DNA from: Thomasclavelia ramosa DSM 1402
GTDB lineage: Bacteria; Bacillota_I; Bacilli_A; Erysipelotrichales; Coprobacillaceae
Assembly: GCF_014131695.1 (NCBI RefSeq)
Contig: NZ_CP036346.1
Span: 310,001 to 374,000 of the forward strand
Reading direction: 5' to 3'
Length of the DNA stretch: 64,000 bases
The translations under genes were made by a program, and so were the position numbers. Positions 48,012 through 56,099 of this stretch are shown piece after piece (the first letter of the stretch is position 1; each line of letters opens with the position of its first letter). A model generated the notes under the pieces. The model saw only the letters and a program-made list of their open reading frames with translations, searched no databases and had not been told where the DNA came from.

Positions 48012-48748
48012 TTAAAACGGCTAATTTAAAAAAAGTGTATGGCTTAGATACACCATATCCTAAAACGGCATTAAATGGAGTTTCAATTTCAGTAAATAAG
48101 GGGACTTTTGCATGTATTATGGGGACTTCAGGTTCTGGTAAAACAACATTGATAAATATTCTATCAACAATTGATGAGGCTACTTCAGGAAAATTATTAA
48201 TCTTTGATCAGAATATAGTTGGGTTGTCGGATAAAGAAAAAGCAAATATTAGAAAGAGATATATGGGATTTATTTTTCAAGATTATAATTTGATAGATTC
48301 TTTAAAAGTAATTGACAATATTTTATTTTCTTTAAAACTTAATAAAAAGAATATTATCAATGAAGCAGAAATCAAGCAAATAATTAGCAGTTTAGGTATT
48401 GAAGAACTTTTAGATAAATACCCTTTTGAATGTTCAGGGGGTCAGCAGCAGCGAATTGCAATTGCTCGTGCACTTGTATGTAAGCCAAAAATTCTTTTTG
48501 CTGATGAGCCGACAGGGAACGTAGACAGTATTAGGGCTAAGCAATTAATGGAGTATTTTACAGAGATTAATCGTAAATATGGTATTACGATTGTTATGGT
48601 TACTCATGATTGCTTGGTTGCATCATATGCATCAGAAATGTATTATGTTGAGGATGGGAAGATAATTAATCATATTTTTAAAGGGAACGATTCTTTTGAG
48701 AAATTTTATAATCGAATTGCAAGGATATCAATGCAAATTAAATTGTAA
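47999..48748 (+). CDS. ABC ATPase (BceA/MacB/LolD type)
   Basis: 249 residues: Walker A GTSGSGKTT, Q-loop GFIFQDYNLIDSL, signature CSGGQQQRIAIARAL and Walker B ILFADEPTGNVD. It is the partner of the overlapping permease. No two-component system, the usual regulator of BceAB modules, is nearby. The C-terminal ~25 residues extend past the family core. Confidence 0.93.
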   Translation: MEEIIKTANLKKVYGLDTPYPKTALNGVSISVNKGTFACIMGTSGSGKTTLINILSTIDEATSGKLLIFDQNIVGLSDKEKANIRKRYMGFIFQDYNLIDSLKVIDNILFSLKLNKKNIINEAEIKQIISSLGIEELLDKYPFECSGGQQQRIAIARALVCKPKILFADEPTGNVDSIRAKQLMEYFTEINRKYGITIVMVTHDCLVASYASEMYYVEDGKIINHIFKGNDSFEKFYNRIARISMQIKL

Positions 48749-48755
48749 ACTAAAA

Positions 48756-48776
48756 GGGTAGCATTTTTTGCTACCC
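48756..48776. terminator. Convergent terminator
   Basis: The stem GGGTAGCA/TGCTACCC has a T5 loop, between the ABC ATPase gene and the minus-strand membrane gene. On the minus strand it is followed by TTTT. Confidence 0.8.
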
Positions 48777-48784
48777 ATAAGAGT

Positions 48785-49276
48785 TTAACGAGCTTTTTGT
48801 AAAGCTTTTTTTAGTTTGAAATCATCAATAAAACGAAGTGGAGTTTCATAAGTTCTTTGTCCATAAACAAATCTTAATTTTTTTGCTTTTGGATATGAAA
48901 CACGTTTAATTTTACGATAATCCAGTTTGATCTTACCGATCATCATTTGACGGTGCCCAACTAAGATGATTTGCTGTAAAAGAAAACCAATCGCTAGTGT
49001 TCCGATCGTTAAGACATTTAGTGGTAAATATAGGTCGTCTAATTTATTGTTGATTAGCGCTAATACCATTAAAGCAACGCTCCCCACAAATAAGGCAATA
49101 TAGAAAATTGTTAGGCCAATGTAAAAATATTTACCAGTATTGCTTAGACATGATGATAGGGTACTATCATCTTTTTTTGCGCGATACATTGCTACTGCTA
49201 AAGAAATATTTGTGTATGTAAACCATAATAAGGCTAAAAATACCAAAAAAGGTAATACATTTGTAATAATATCCAT
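48785..49276 (-). CDS. Membrane protein of unknown function
   Basis: 163 residues. Three hydrophobic helices (about 7-29, 51-75, 85-105), then a basic soluble tail with SYPKAKKLRFVYGQRTYETP and FIDDFKLKK. No family is recognised with certainty; the tail looks like a small cytoplasmic beta-strand domain. It is transcribed towards the ABC exporter and has its own terminator, so it is probably a single-gene unit. Confidence 0.7.
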   Translation of the reverse strand: MDIITNVLPFLVFLALLWFTYTNISLAVAMYRAKKDDSTLSSCLSNTGKYFYIGLTIFYIALFVGSVALMVLALINNKLDDLYLPLNVLTIGTLAIGFLLQQIILVGHRQMMIGKIKLDYRKIKRVSYPKAKKLRFVYGQRTYETPLRFIDDFKLKKALQKAR

Positions 49277-49384
49277 TAGTCATACTCCTTCTTTCAATAT
49301 CTCTATTATACTAGAAAATCATGAATTAGCCTATATAAAAATTGATAAAAGTTTAATAATCATCATAAATTTTAGTGAAAAAAT

Positions 49385-49412
49385 AATAGCCTGAGTACTG
49401 AAACAGGCTATT
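49385..49412 (-). terminator. Terminator of CapA-VanY operon
   Basis: On the minus strand the stem AATAGCCTG/CAGGCTATT is followed by ATTTTTT. It overlaps the VanY stop codon. Confidence 0.88.
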
Positions 49413-50274
49413 TTGCATAATTTTGTGCGTAATATTCATCATATGTTAAATTACTAGCAGTCACTTTTTTAGCTAAATCTTTTCCTAAATAGCGAAGATG
49501 CCAAGATTCGTAGCTATATCCGGTAAGTGTATCTTTGTTTTCTGGATAGCGAATAATAAAGCCGTAGTTAGCTAGTTGTCCAAGAAACCACTGATATTGG
49601 GGATGCTTTATAACGTCTTCAAAACTGTAATTATCAAGTGCAATATCACAAGCTAGACCGGTCGTATGTTCGCTATGACCGGGGCGGCTACAAGTTTGGT
49701 CAGCTTTAGCAACGCTGTATGTATTCACCATATGATTATAGATTTCGGTTTGCCAGGTTGTCGAACGATAGCCACTAACGACGTATAGATTAAAGCCTTT
49801 AGTTTTACATGCTTCTTTTAATGCAATAAAATCATCATAAACAACTTTTCGCATCTGATGTTTTCGATATTTATAGGCAGGATCGCTTGTATTGGCATAA
49901 GTATCATTGATGTAAATAAGATCGTCGGGAGTGAAGTTATCATCTAATTTATAATATTTATTTACGATTGTATTTAATTCTAATGGCTTATTTTGAGGAA
50001 TGATTACTTCATAGAAAGGATAATCAAGATTCATGTTAACTCGGGTAATTATTTCTTCTGTCGAAAGATCGGGATTAGTTTTTTGATAGTTTTCATAACG
50101 TTCTTTTAACGAAGTTTGATAATATTGGGGATCGTTATTAACTGTTTTTTTCGGTTGCTTTTCTTCTGTTTTGGTTGAATTACTAGGCAAGAACCAGTAG
50201 ATTATAGTACCGGCAATAATAAGGGGAATAAAAACTAATAATACTTTCTTTTTATTTAAGCGTTTTTTATTCAT
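49408..50274 (-). CDS. VanY-type D-Ala-D-Ala carboxypeptidase
   Basis: 288 residues with an N-terminal membrane anchor (about 8-28, VLLVFIPLIIAGTIIYWFL) and a linker. The peptidase domain has SGYRSTTWQ, the zinc motif SEHTTGLACD and a second zinc His in SYESWHLRY. VanY enzymes trim D-Ala from peptidoglycan stem peptides; here it is likely a housekeeping wall enzyme rather than a vancomycin-resistance gene, since no van genes are near. It lies 4 bp downstream of the CapA-like gene. Confidence 0.92.
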   Translation of the reverse strand: MNKKRLNKKKVLLVFIPLIIAGTIIYWFLPSNSTKTEEKQPKKTVNNDPQYYQTSLKERYENYQKTNPDLSTEEIITRVNMNLDYPFYEVIIPQNKPLELNTIVNKYYKLDDNFTPDDLIYINDTYANTSDPAYKYRKHQMRKVVYDDFIALKEACKTKGFNLYVVSGYRSTTWQTEIYNHMVNTYSVAKADQTCSRPGHSEHTTGLACDIALDNYSFEDVIKHPQYQWFLGQLANYGFIIRYPENKDTLTGYSYESWHLRYLGKDLAKKVTASNLTYDEYYAQNYAK

Positions 50275-50278
50275 GGAT

Positions 50279-51469
50279 TTAGTCCTTTATAGTTATTTTA
50301 TCACCAATAACATCTCTTGTTTTGGCTTTGTATTGCTGAATAATGTTAGGTTTATCATGTAAAACAAAATGTTTAGCTAATTTATCATCTGGATATTTTG
50401 CAAGAGGATAAACTTCAACAGTATTATCACCGAAATGATTGATTAGTGGTGTCCAGGTAATGTCATCTATAAAAATTTTAGCATCTTTTTTAATAAAGTT
50501 TAATGATAACATCCCTTCTAATTGTGTATCTTGAGTTTCCATTGTACTTAAAAAATTTCCTAAACTGTAAGCAATGAGTGTTTTATTCCCACTTTGGCCA
50601 TTCACCCATGTAACAGGTTGAATGATATGAGGATGAGTTCCGATTACTAAATCAACTCCTAAATCAGCAAATAATTGAGCATACTCTTGTTGTTTAGCAG
50701 TTACTTCCGCCTCATTTTCATCACCCCAATGGGCAGAGACGATTATTACGTCTGCTTGTTCTTTGGCTTTTTGAACATCTGCTTTGATTGCTGCTGTATC
50801 CTCCAATAAGGGGACAGCATAGGCAGTTTGTTTTAACAACTTATAAGGATTAGTATTATATTCATTGAGACTTTGGGTATAAGATAAAAGTGCAAATTTG
50901 ATACCGTTTTTTTCAATGATCCTAATTGTATCACGATCACTTTGGCTATCGTATGTACCAGTATAAATAATATCTTGATATTGGCGCCAAGTCTGAGAAG
51001 CCGCTTTAACACCTTCAAAATCACGGTCGAAAGAATGATTAGTAGCACCATTGATCATATTAAACCCAGTGTCAATTAAATTTTTAGCTAATTCACTTGG
51101 TGAATTAAAAGCCGGATATCCTGTAATTTTTAAGGTATCACCACCTAAAATTGTTTCTTGATTAATAAAAGCAAGATCAGCATCTTGAATATATTTTTTT
51201 ATATGTTTATAGCAAGGGGTAAAGTCATATGTACCGTTAGTGCTGGCATATTGAAAAACACGCTCATGAATAATATTATCACCAACAGCAACCAGAGATA
51301 CAGTATCATAGCTTTCTTTTTTTTCTTTAGCTTGCTTATTTTTTGTAACACCGTTTGAATTATTAAATAATGGTAAGATAGTTAAATTGATAATAAGTGC
51401 GATTATTATGATTAAGCAGATTATTACCAGTGATGCAAAGGCTACCCTCTTTTTATTGATCTTCTTCAT
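50279..51469 (-). CDS. CapA-family metallophosphatase-like protein
   Basis: 396 residues with an N-terminal signal/anchor helix (about 8-35). Conserved motifs of the PGA_cap family: AVGDNIIHERVF, NQETILGG, GATNHSFDRD, SAHWGDENE and VIGTHPHIIQP. Relatives help make or attach poly-gamma-glutamate capsules, but isolated copies like this one, without capBC, have unknown roles, probably in the wall. The start at 51469 has GAGGT six bases upstream; a longer frame exists. Cotranscribed with VanY. Confidence 0.9.
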   Translation of the reverse strand: MKKINKKRVAFASLVIICLIIIIALIINLTILPLFNNSNGVTKNKQAKEKKESYDTVSLVAVGDNIIHERVFQYASTNGTYDFTPCYKHIKKYIQDADLAFINQETILGGDTLKITGYPAFNSPSELAKNLIDTGFNMINGATNHSFDRDFEGVKAASQTWRQYQDIIYTGTYDSQSDRDTIRIIEKNGIKFALLSYTQSLNEYNTNPYKLLKQTAYAVPLLEDTAAIKADVQKAKEQADVIIVSAHWGDENEAEVTAKQQEYAQLFADLGVDLVIGTHPHIIQPVTWVNGQSGNKTLIAYSLGNFLSTMETQDTQLEGMLSLNFIKKDAKIFIDDITWTPLINHFGDNTVEVYPLAKYPDDKLAKHFVLHDKPNIIQQYKAKTRDVIGDKITIKD

Positions 51470-51561
51470 ATGATTACCTCTATACAATAGTTTTAATTTG
51501 TTTTATTATATAGTTATTATATACTGATATTTATATTTTAGTATAAAAAAAAGGAGATATT

Positions 51562-52299
51562 ATGGAGAATATTGTTTCTTATTGCGATTTAACAATTGAA
51601 TGTCAAGAAGCTGATTATCAAGGAAACTATCGAATCTCATCTTTATTATCCAAGTTATCAGATTTAGCAACTAAAAATGCTGTTGAAGTAGGAATATGGA
51701 GGCCGGAGTTAGGGGAACGATTTGGTTTTGTTTTAGCTAAAGAAACATTAATTTTAAAAAGACCAATTAAGATAGATGAAAAAATAAGATTAAAAACTCG
51801 TGCCGCAGCCTGTAAAAGAATCCAGTTCACACGTAACTATTGGGTTGAAGATGAAAACGGTGATGAAATAGCATCAGTATACTCATTATGGACTTTAATA
51901 GATTTAGAAAAACGAAGAATTACTAAACCTGATAAAGCAGGAATTATAATGCCAGAAATCAAGTCTTATGATTATACGATCGAAGAATATCATGAAATTA
52001 TTAAAGAACTGCCATTGGATTATGTCATGGAACGTCAAGTTTTATATAGTGATGTTGATGTAAATCAACATATGAATAATAGTCGTTATATTGAATGGGC
52101 ATTTGATGCTGTGGGTCTAAGAATATTTGAACAACATTATTTTAAAGAAGTAAGTATTTTATATAAACAAGAAATGGCTCCGGGAACAATTGCTAAAATA
52201 TATCGTTATTTTGATGATAAATATGTTAAAGTTGTTTTCAAATCTATTGATGATAGTGTTATATATTTTGAAATGGGTGGCTATTTAGATAATTTTTGA
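51562..52299 (+). CDS. Acyl-ACP thioesterase (FatA/TE14-type)
   Basis: 245 residues with a tandem hotdog fold. The second domain holds the active-site DVNQHMNNSRYIEWAFD; the N-terminal domain begins CDLTIECQEADYQG. It releases free fatty acids from acyl carrier protein, ending chain growth. RBS AAGGAG. It is divergent from the CapA-VanY operon. No lipid-synthesis genes are adjacent. Confidence 0.93.
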   Translation: MENIVSYCDLTIECQEADYQGNYRISSLLSKLSDLATKNAVEVGIWRPELGERFGFVLAKETLILKRPIKIDEKIRLKTRAAACKRIQFTRNYWVEDENGDEIASVYSLWTLIDLEKRRITKPDKAGIIMPEIKSYDYTIEEYHEIIKELPLDYVMERQVLYSDVDVNQHMNNSRYIEWAFDAVGLRIFEQHYFKEVSILYKQEMAPGTIAKIYRYFDDKYVKVVFKSIDDSVIYFEMGGYLDNF

Positions 52300-52359
52300 T
52301 AAAATTTTCATTATATGAAAATTGATTTTCACTATTTGAAAACTATTAATAAGATATTA

Positions 52360-52457
52360 TGGTATTATAAACGTGTCCCAAATATCTATAATAGTATTCG
52401 TTTTCCCGTATAGAATACAGATATTAAAAAAAGCTCTTGTCCCAAAGGGCTTTTTTA
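52360..52457 (+). ncRNA. Candidate small RNA with terminator
   Basis: An extended -10 (TGGTATTAT, 52360-52368) is followed by about 83 nt without an ORF. AATATCT and GTATTC (52381-52399, separated by 6 nt) pair with the continuous GAATACAGATATT (52413-52425). A terminator follows: AAAAAAGC/GCTTTTTT with inner CCC/GGG pairs and a T-run. TGTCCCAAA occurs twice, once at the 5' end and once in the terminator. No known RNA family is recognised. Confidence 0.55.
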
Positions 52458-53037
52458 TTTTTACAAAACAGATCTTACAATTATTTTGATGCAAAAAGCG
52501 ATAAATAGAAAAATTTTCAGCTTCAATTTTTTCATCAAGAACTAATTTTTTGGTAAATAATGAATTTTATGAATATAAGGCTCACTGCCAAGACAGTAAG
52601 TTAGCTCAATTTTTAAACATTTAGAATCATAAGCTGAATATAATTCAGCTTGAGGAGATAACATGATTAAATAAAATTTTATATCTTCTTTTTTAGTTGC
52701 AAACCATTTTTATTAAGAATGCTAGAAAAAGATTGTTTATTGATTAAAGAATTAGAGATAATCGTAGTTCTCTTACCGTTTTTTACGGTTTATCACATCA
52801 TTATGATGATGAATATCTTATTAATTATGCTGCTATATTGGGGGTGTTGGCTCGTAAGACTTAAGGCGACAGTCCGGTTATAGGTTGTAATGATATTGAG
52901 GAGTATCTTAAATATGATAGCAGTGGCACTAAACGAGAGAATTAAAGTCATCTTAATTTTAGTTCTTTTTCTTATCTAATTAGTGACGAACTTGGACATA
53001 ATAACGTATAATGGAGATATGGAAAGAAGGTGGCATG
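52458..53037. other. Intergenic stretch with decayed ORFs
   Basis: No intact gene. On the minus strand, 52790-52542 keeps about 80 codons broken by a frame shift in an A-run (pieces NSLINKQSFSSILNKNGLQ and SPQAELYSAYDSKCLKIEL). On the plus strand, about 52745-52950 has a fragment NRSSLTVFYGLSHHYDDEY followed by a stop. A perfect palindrome AAGCTGAAT/ATTCAGCTT (52631-52651) lies within. GTGACG/TATAAT (52983-53012, 18-bp spacer) is a possible promoter for the next gene. Confidence 0.45.
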
Positions 53038-53601
53038 ATGATTTTAGATTATCCAAAAATTTATAAAGAGAAAGAATTGATTGGTCAGGGTGGTAATCAA
53101 GATTGGTTTGCTGACTCTTGGGCTCGTAAAGCTGGTTGTGCAAGTGTTAGTGCTACTGATATTTTTATCTATTATACGAAAAGAGAACGTGAATTTGATA
53201 AATCAACGTATTTAGACTACATGAATGAAATGTTCAAGCTGATGGAACCTGGTAAGCGTGGATTTCCGTATGTCTTTTTATATGCAAGACGATTGAGTAA
53301 ATTGTTAAATAATTGTGAGTATCGTATTTTTAGACGTCCAAGACTTTATGATGCTAGTGAAATTGTTAAAGAGAGTATTGAGCATGGTAATCCTTTAGGA
53401 TTATTGATCTTAACACATCGACGTCGTAAGATTCGAGATGATTTATGGCACTGGGTAACGATTGTCGGTTACGAAGAAACTAAAAAGGGTCTAGATATTA
53501 TCTTTTTAGATTGTGGTGATGAAAAAAGGATTCCTGCGCGGATTCTTTTTGAAAAAAGTCGTTTTAATGTTGTTAAGATGGTTCGTTTTTTTTATCGATA
53601 A
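53038..53601 (+). CDS. C39-like papain-fold cysteine peptidase
   Basis: 187 residues. The fold is suggested by Gln21 in GGNQDW, a Cys in KAGCASVSATDI (C34), the later His in WHWVTIVGY and an Asp in FLDCGD, the order of a papain/C39-type triad. No signal peptide, membrane segment or ABC domain is present, so it is a free-standing cytoplasmic member. Its substrate is unknown. Two ATGs are possible; 53038 gives better RBS spacing. No bacteriocin gene was found nearby. Confidence 0.75.
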   Translation: MILDYPKIYKEKELIGQGGNQDWFADSWARKAGCASVSATDIFIYYTKREREFDKSTYLDYMNEMFKLMEPGKRGFPYVFLYARRLSKLLNNCEYRIFRRPRLYDASEIVKESIEHGNPLGLLILTHRRRKIRDDLWHWVTIVGYEETKKGLDIIFLDCGDEKRIPARILFEKSRFNVVKMVRFFYR

Positions 53602-53741
53602 AAATAGTATTAAATAACGAAATATTTTGATGAAATAATGATTTAATATAATGCAAAGAAACACTATAAAAATTTAATAGGTTCTCTTGAAATATGTTGT
53701 TAGGGGAATCATGATATCTATTTGGAGATAACAGAAGACCG

Positions 53742-54005
53742 ATGAAATTATTAATCAGCTATATAATTATAATTAACTTGATGATGATATTATTATATGG
53801 AATTGATAAGTATAAAGCAATTCATCATCATTGGCGAGTTTCTGAGAAGATACTATTAATAGGCGCTTTGTTTGGTGGTTCACTAGGAGCGATATTAGCG
53901 ATGTATGGATTTAATCATAAGACTAGGAAAAATATTTTTAAGTATGGAATACCTTTACTTCTAGGACTTCAAATCATACTGATAATAAAAATAAGCATCG
54001 GTTAA
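53742..54005 (+). CDS. DUF1294 membrane protein
   Basis: 87 residues, three hydrophobic segments. The family signature YGIDKYKAIHHHWRVSE, GALFGGSLGAILAMY and HKTRKNIFKYG is complete. Function is unknown. No strong RBS is seen. It converges on the RlmA-like gene and their stop codons overlap by two bases. Confidence 0.85.
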   Translation: MKLLISYIIIINLMMILLYGIDKYKAIHHHWRVSEKILLIGALFGGSLGAILAMYGFNHKTRKNIFKYGIPLLLGLQIILIIKISIG

Positions 54006-54014
54006 TCGATGCTT
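53993..54014. terminator. Bidirectional terminator with both stop codons in loop
   Basis: The 8-bp perfect stem AAGCATCG/CGATGCTT has a GTTAAT loop. The loop holds the stop codon of the plus-strand DUF1294 gene and that of the minus-strand methyltransferase. The minus-strand side has the better T-run (ATTTTTATT). Confidence 0.8.
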
Positions 54015-54817
54015 GTTTGATATATTGTTATTTTAATATCAATTGTAATATCTAATCGTTCTAATTCATCAAGAACGCCCCGGCGTTCTTTTTTTATATG
54101 GTAATAATGGGGGGTCATCTTTAGTAAATTTAAAGCATCTTCACGATTATCAATTTTTACTTGATGAACTAGATCATAGCTTTCAATTGTTTCAAAATCT
54201 AAACGAATATATTTGTCACTTTTAACTTTGATTTCATCATATATTAATTCTTTTATTTCAATTAGATGATTTGGGTTGGCAGTTACATGGATAATATAAC
54301 CACCCTTTTTTAAAGTACGTTTCAGCTCATCTTGATTTACGACTGTAAATAGAGCTGTGATAAAGTCTAATGAGTGATCAACGATAGGTAAGTTCTTACT
54401 ATTACCGACAAGCCAATAAACATCTTTAGTATATTTAGTGGCCATATTGATAGCTTCTTTAGATATATCTAATCCATAAATAGTGTCTAGGCTAAAGATT
54501 TCTTTTAATCCTCGAGTATAATATCCTTCACCGCAACCGAGATCAAGTATATCTAGTGGGGTATCATCACGATATTTTTTTATACAGTCAATAACTGATT
54601 TTAAAATGACATCATAATATCCTTTAGTTAGATATGCTTTGCGGGCAACTAAACTTTCTTTACTATCACCAGGGTTATTTGTAGCTTTATCAGGATTTAA
54701 TAACAAATTTAAATATTTAGTTTTAGCTAGATCATAGCAATGATTATTGGCACATTTATATGAATTTCCTTCTTGAACGATTGATTCATGACATTTTGGA
54801 CACGCTAATTTATGCAT
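54002..54817 (-). CDS. RlmA-like 23S rRNA guanine-N1 methyltransferase
   Basis: 271 residues. The N-terminal zinc site has CPKC and CANNHC-like cysteines. The Rossmann methyltransferase has motif I DLGCGEGYYTRGL and IYGLDISKEAI. RlmA(I/II) enzymes methylate a guanine of 23S rRNA domain II (G745 or G748) and affect macrolide/tylosin response. ATG preceded by a GAGGTG-type RBS on the minus strand. The residue-level target is not certain. Confidence 0.88.
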   Translation of the reverse strand: MHKLACPKCHESIVQEGNSYKCANNHCYDLAKTKYLNLLLNPDKATNNPGDSKESLVARKAYLTKGYYDVILKSVIDCIKKYRDDTPLDILDLGCGEGYYTRGLKEIFSLDTIYGLDISKEAINMATKYTKDVYWLVGNSKNLPIVDHSLDFITALFTVVNQDELKRTLKKGGYIIHVTANPNHLIEIKELIYDEIKVKSDKYIRLDFETIESYDLVHQVKIDNREDALNLLKMTPHYYHIKKERRGVLDELERLDITIDIKITIYQTSID

Positions 54818-54832
54818 AATTTCACCTCGGAG

Positions 54833-54865
54833 TTATTATACCATAAATATAATCTGTGGTATAAT
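54833..54865. promoter_or_regulatory. Overlapping divergent promoters
   Basis: The inverted repeat TTATACCA/TGGTATAA (54837-54862) contains TATAAT-type -10 elements in both directions (minus 54840-54835, plus 54860-54865). Each -10 lies where the -35 of the other promoter should be, so the two transcripts probably compete. Confidence 0.5.
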
Positions 54866-54889
54866 TTATTCTTAAAGGAGGGATAGTTT

Positions 54890-55933
54890 TTGATTTTAAC
54901 CGTAATGATGGTAGTAATTGCTATCTTGATCAATATATTTATTGCATATCATTTTAAAAAATATTTAAATAAGCATAGAGTTGTTGCAGCAGTAATTATT
55001 GTTTTAGTTGCTGTAAGTGTAAGTATTGAAATGATAATTTTAGGATTTTTAATCAATTTGTGTATTTGTTTGATAATTGCGGATTTAATTTACCCGCTTA
55101 TATTTAAGACAAAATTGAAAAGACCATATCAAAAAGTTTATCTTATTGGAGTACTTATTTGTAGTTTAAGCTTGAGTGTTTATGGGATATATAATGCAAA
55201 TAATATTGTAATCACAAATTACCAAGTAAGTATTAATAAGGAATTTAAGGATAAAAAGATCATGGCACTTTCCGATATTCACTTGGGAACAGCTGTTAAA
55301 ACAGTAGATCTAAAACAGCTTGTTACGCAAGCTGAGAAAATTAAACCAGATATGATTTTTTTAGTTGGGGATGTTTATGATGAAAATACCAGTAGCGATG
55401 AAATTGATGATTCGATGAAAATATTCACCCAGTTAGCTAAATCCTATCCAGTCTATTATGTAATTGGAAATCATGAAGTTGGTTATAGTAGTTCCCCATT
55501 AAAAGAATATAACATATTAGAACGATTGCAATTGGCAGGAGTCAATACTTTAAATGATGAATATGTTGAATTTGAGGATATAAATATTGTAGGACGTCAA
55601 GATTATAAGATTAAAAAGCGAAAACCTGTAGAACAGATTATTAACGGGATGAATCAGAATAAACCAGTGATCTTATTAGATCATCAGCCTCGCTCATTAG
55701 AGGAAAATAAAAAGCTAGGAATTGATTTGATGATCTCTGGTCATACTCATGCTGGACAAGTATTTCCGATGTTACCGCTTTGGAATCTTTTAGGAATTAA
55801 TGAGATGAATTATGGTTATCGTCATGATGATAATTTTAATGCGATCGTTTCTTCGGGAATGGGGACTTGGGGGTTTGCCATGAGAACTAGTAAAAATTGC
55901 GAGATTGTAGTAATTGATTTGATTAGTAAATAA
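54890..55933 (+). CDS. Membrane metallophosphoesterase (YaeI-like), copy 1
   Basis: 347 residues: three to four membrane helices (1-~105), then a calcineurin-like phosphoesterase domain with SDIHLG, VGDVYDE, GNHE, LLDHQP and GHTHAGQ, a complete metal-binding set. Relatives act on phospholipids or UDP-diacylglucosamine-like lipids, but the substrate is not known. Starts with TTG preceded by AAGGAGG. The neighbour at 56100 is a paralog. Confidence 0.9.
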   Translation: MILTVMMVVIAILINIFIAYHFKKYLNKHRVVAAVIIVLVAVSVSIEMIILGFLINLCICLIIADLIYPLIFKTKLKRPYQKVYLIGVLICSLSLSVYGIYNANNIVITNYQVSINKEFKDKKIMALSDIHLGTAVKTVDLKQLVTQAEKIKPDMIFLVGDVYDENTSSDEIDDSMKIFTQLAKSYPVYYVIGNHEVGYSSSPLKEYNILERLQLAGVNTLNDEYVEFEDINIVGRQDYKIKKRKPVEQIINGMNQNKPVILLDHQPRSLEENKKLGIDLMISGHTHAGQVFPMLPLWNLLGINEMNYGYRHDDNFNAIVSSGMGTWGFAMRTSKNCEIVVIDLISK

Positions 55934-55939
55934 GAACAT

Positions 55940-56033
55940 AAAAAACTAAACAGATTTTGTAATGTATTACTATTTTTGAAGCTTAAGTGTGCGAAAAAAG
56001 AAGTGATTTCAAATGATCTTAGTTTAGTTTTTT
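55940..56033 (+). terminator. Long-loop hairpin between the two phosphoesterases
   Basis: An 11-12-bp stem (AAAAACTAAAC at 55941-55951, GTTTAGTTTTT at 56022-56032) closes a ~70-nt loop with an inner TTTGAA/TTCAAA stem, and a T-run follows. It may end the first gene, but the size of the loop is unusual for a simple terminator. Confidence 0.5.
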
Positions 56034-56099
56034 TATTGACAATAGTGAGATAATTTAAGATTATTTTGTGATATAATTTACTAAGGAGATGATTTTATT

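Noticed and set aside
56036-56041. TTGACA as -35 of the second phosphoesterase
   Set aside because: The nearest TATAAT is 30 bp away, outside any usual spacing; an extended -10 explains the promoter better.
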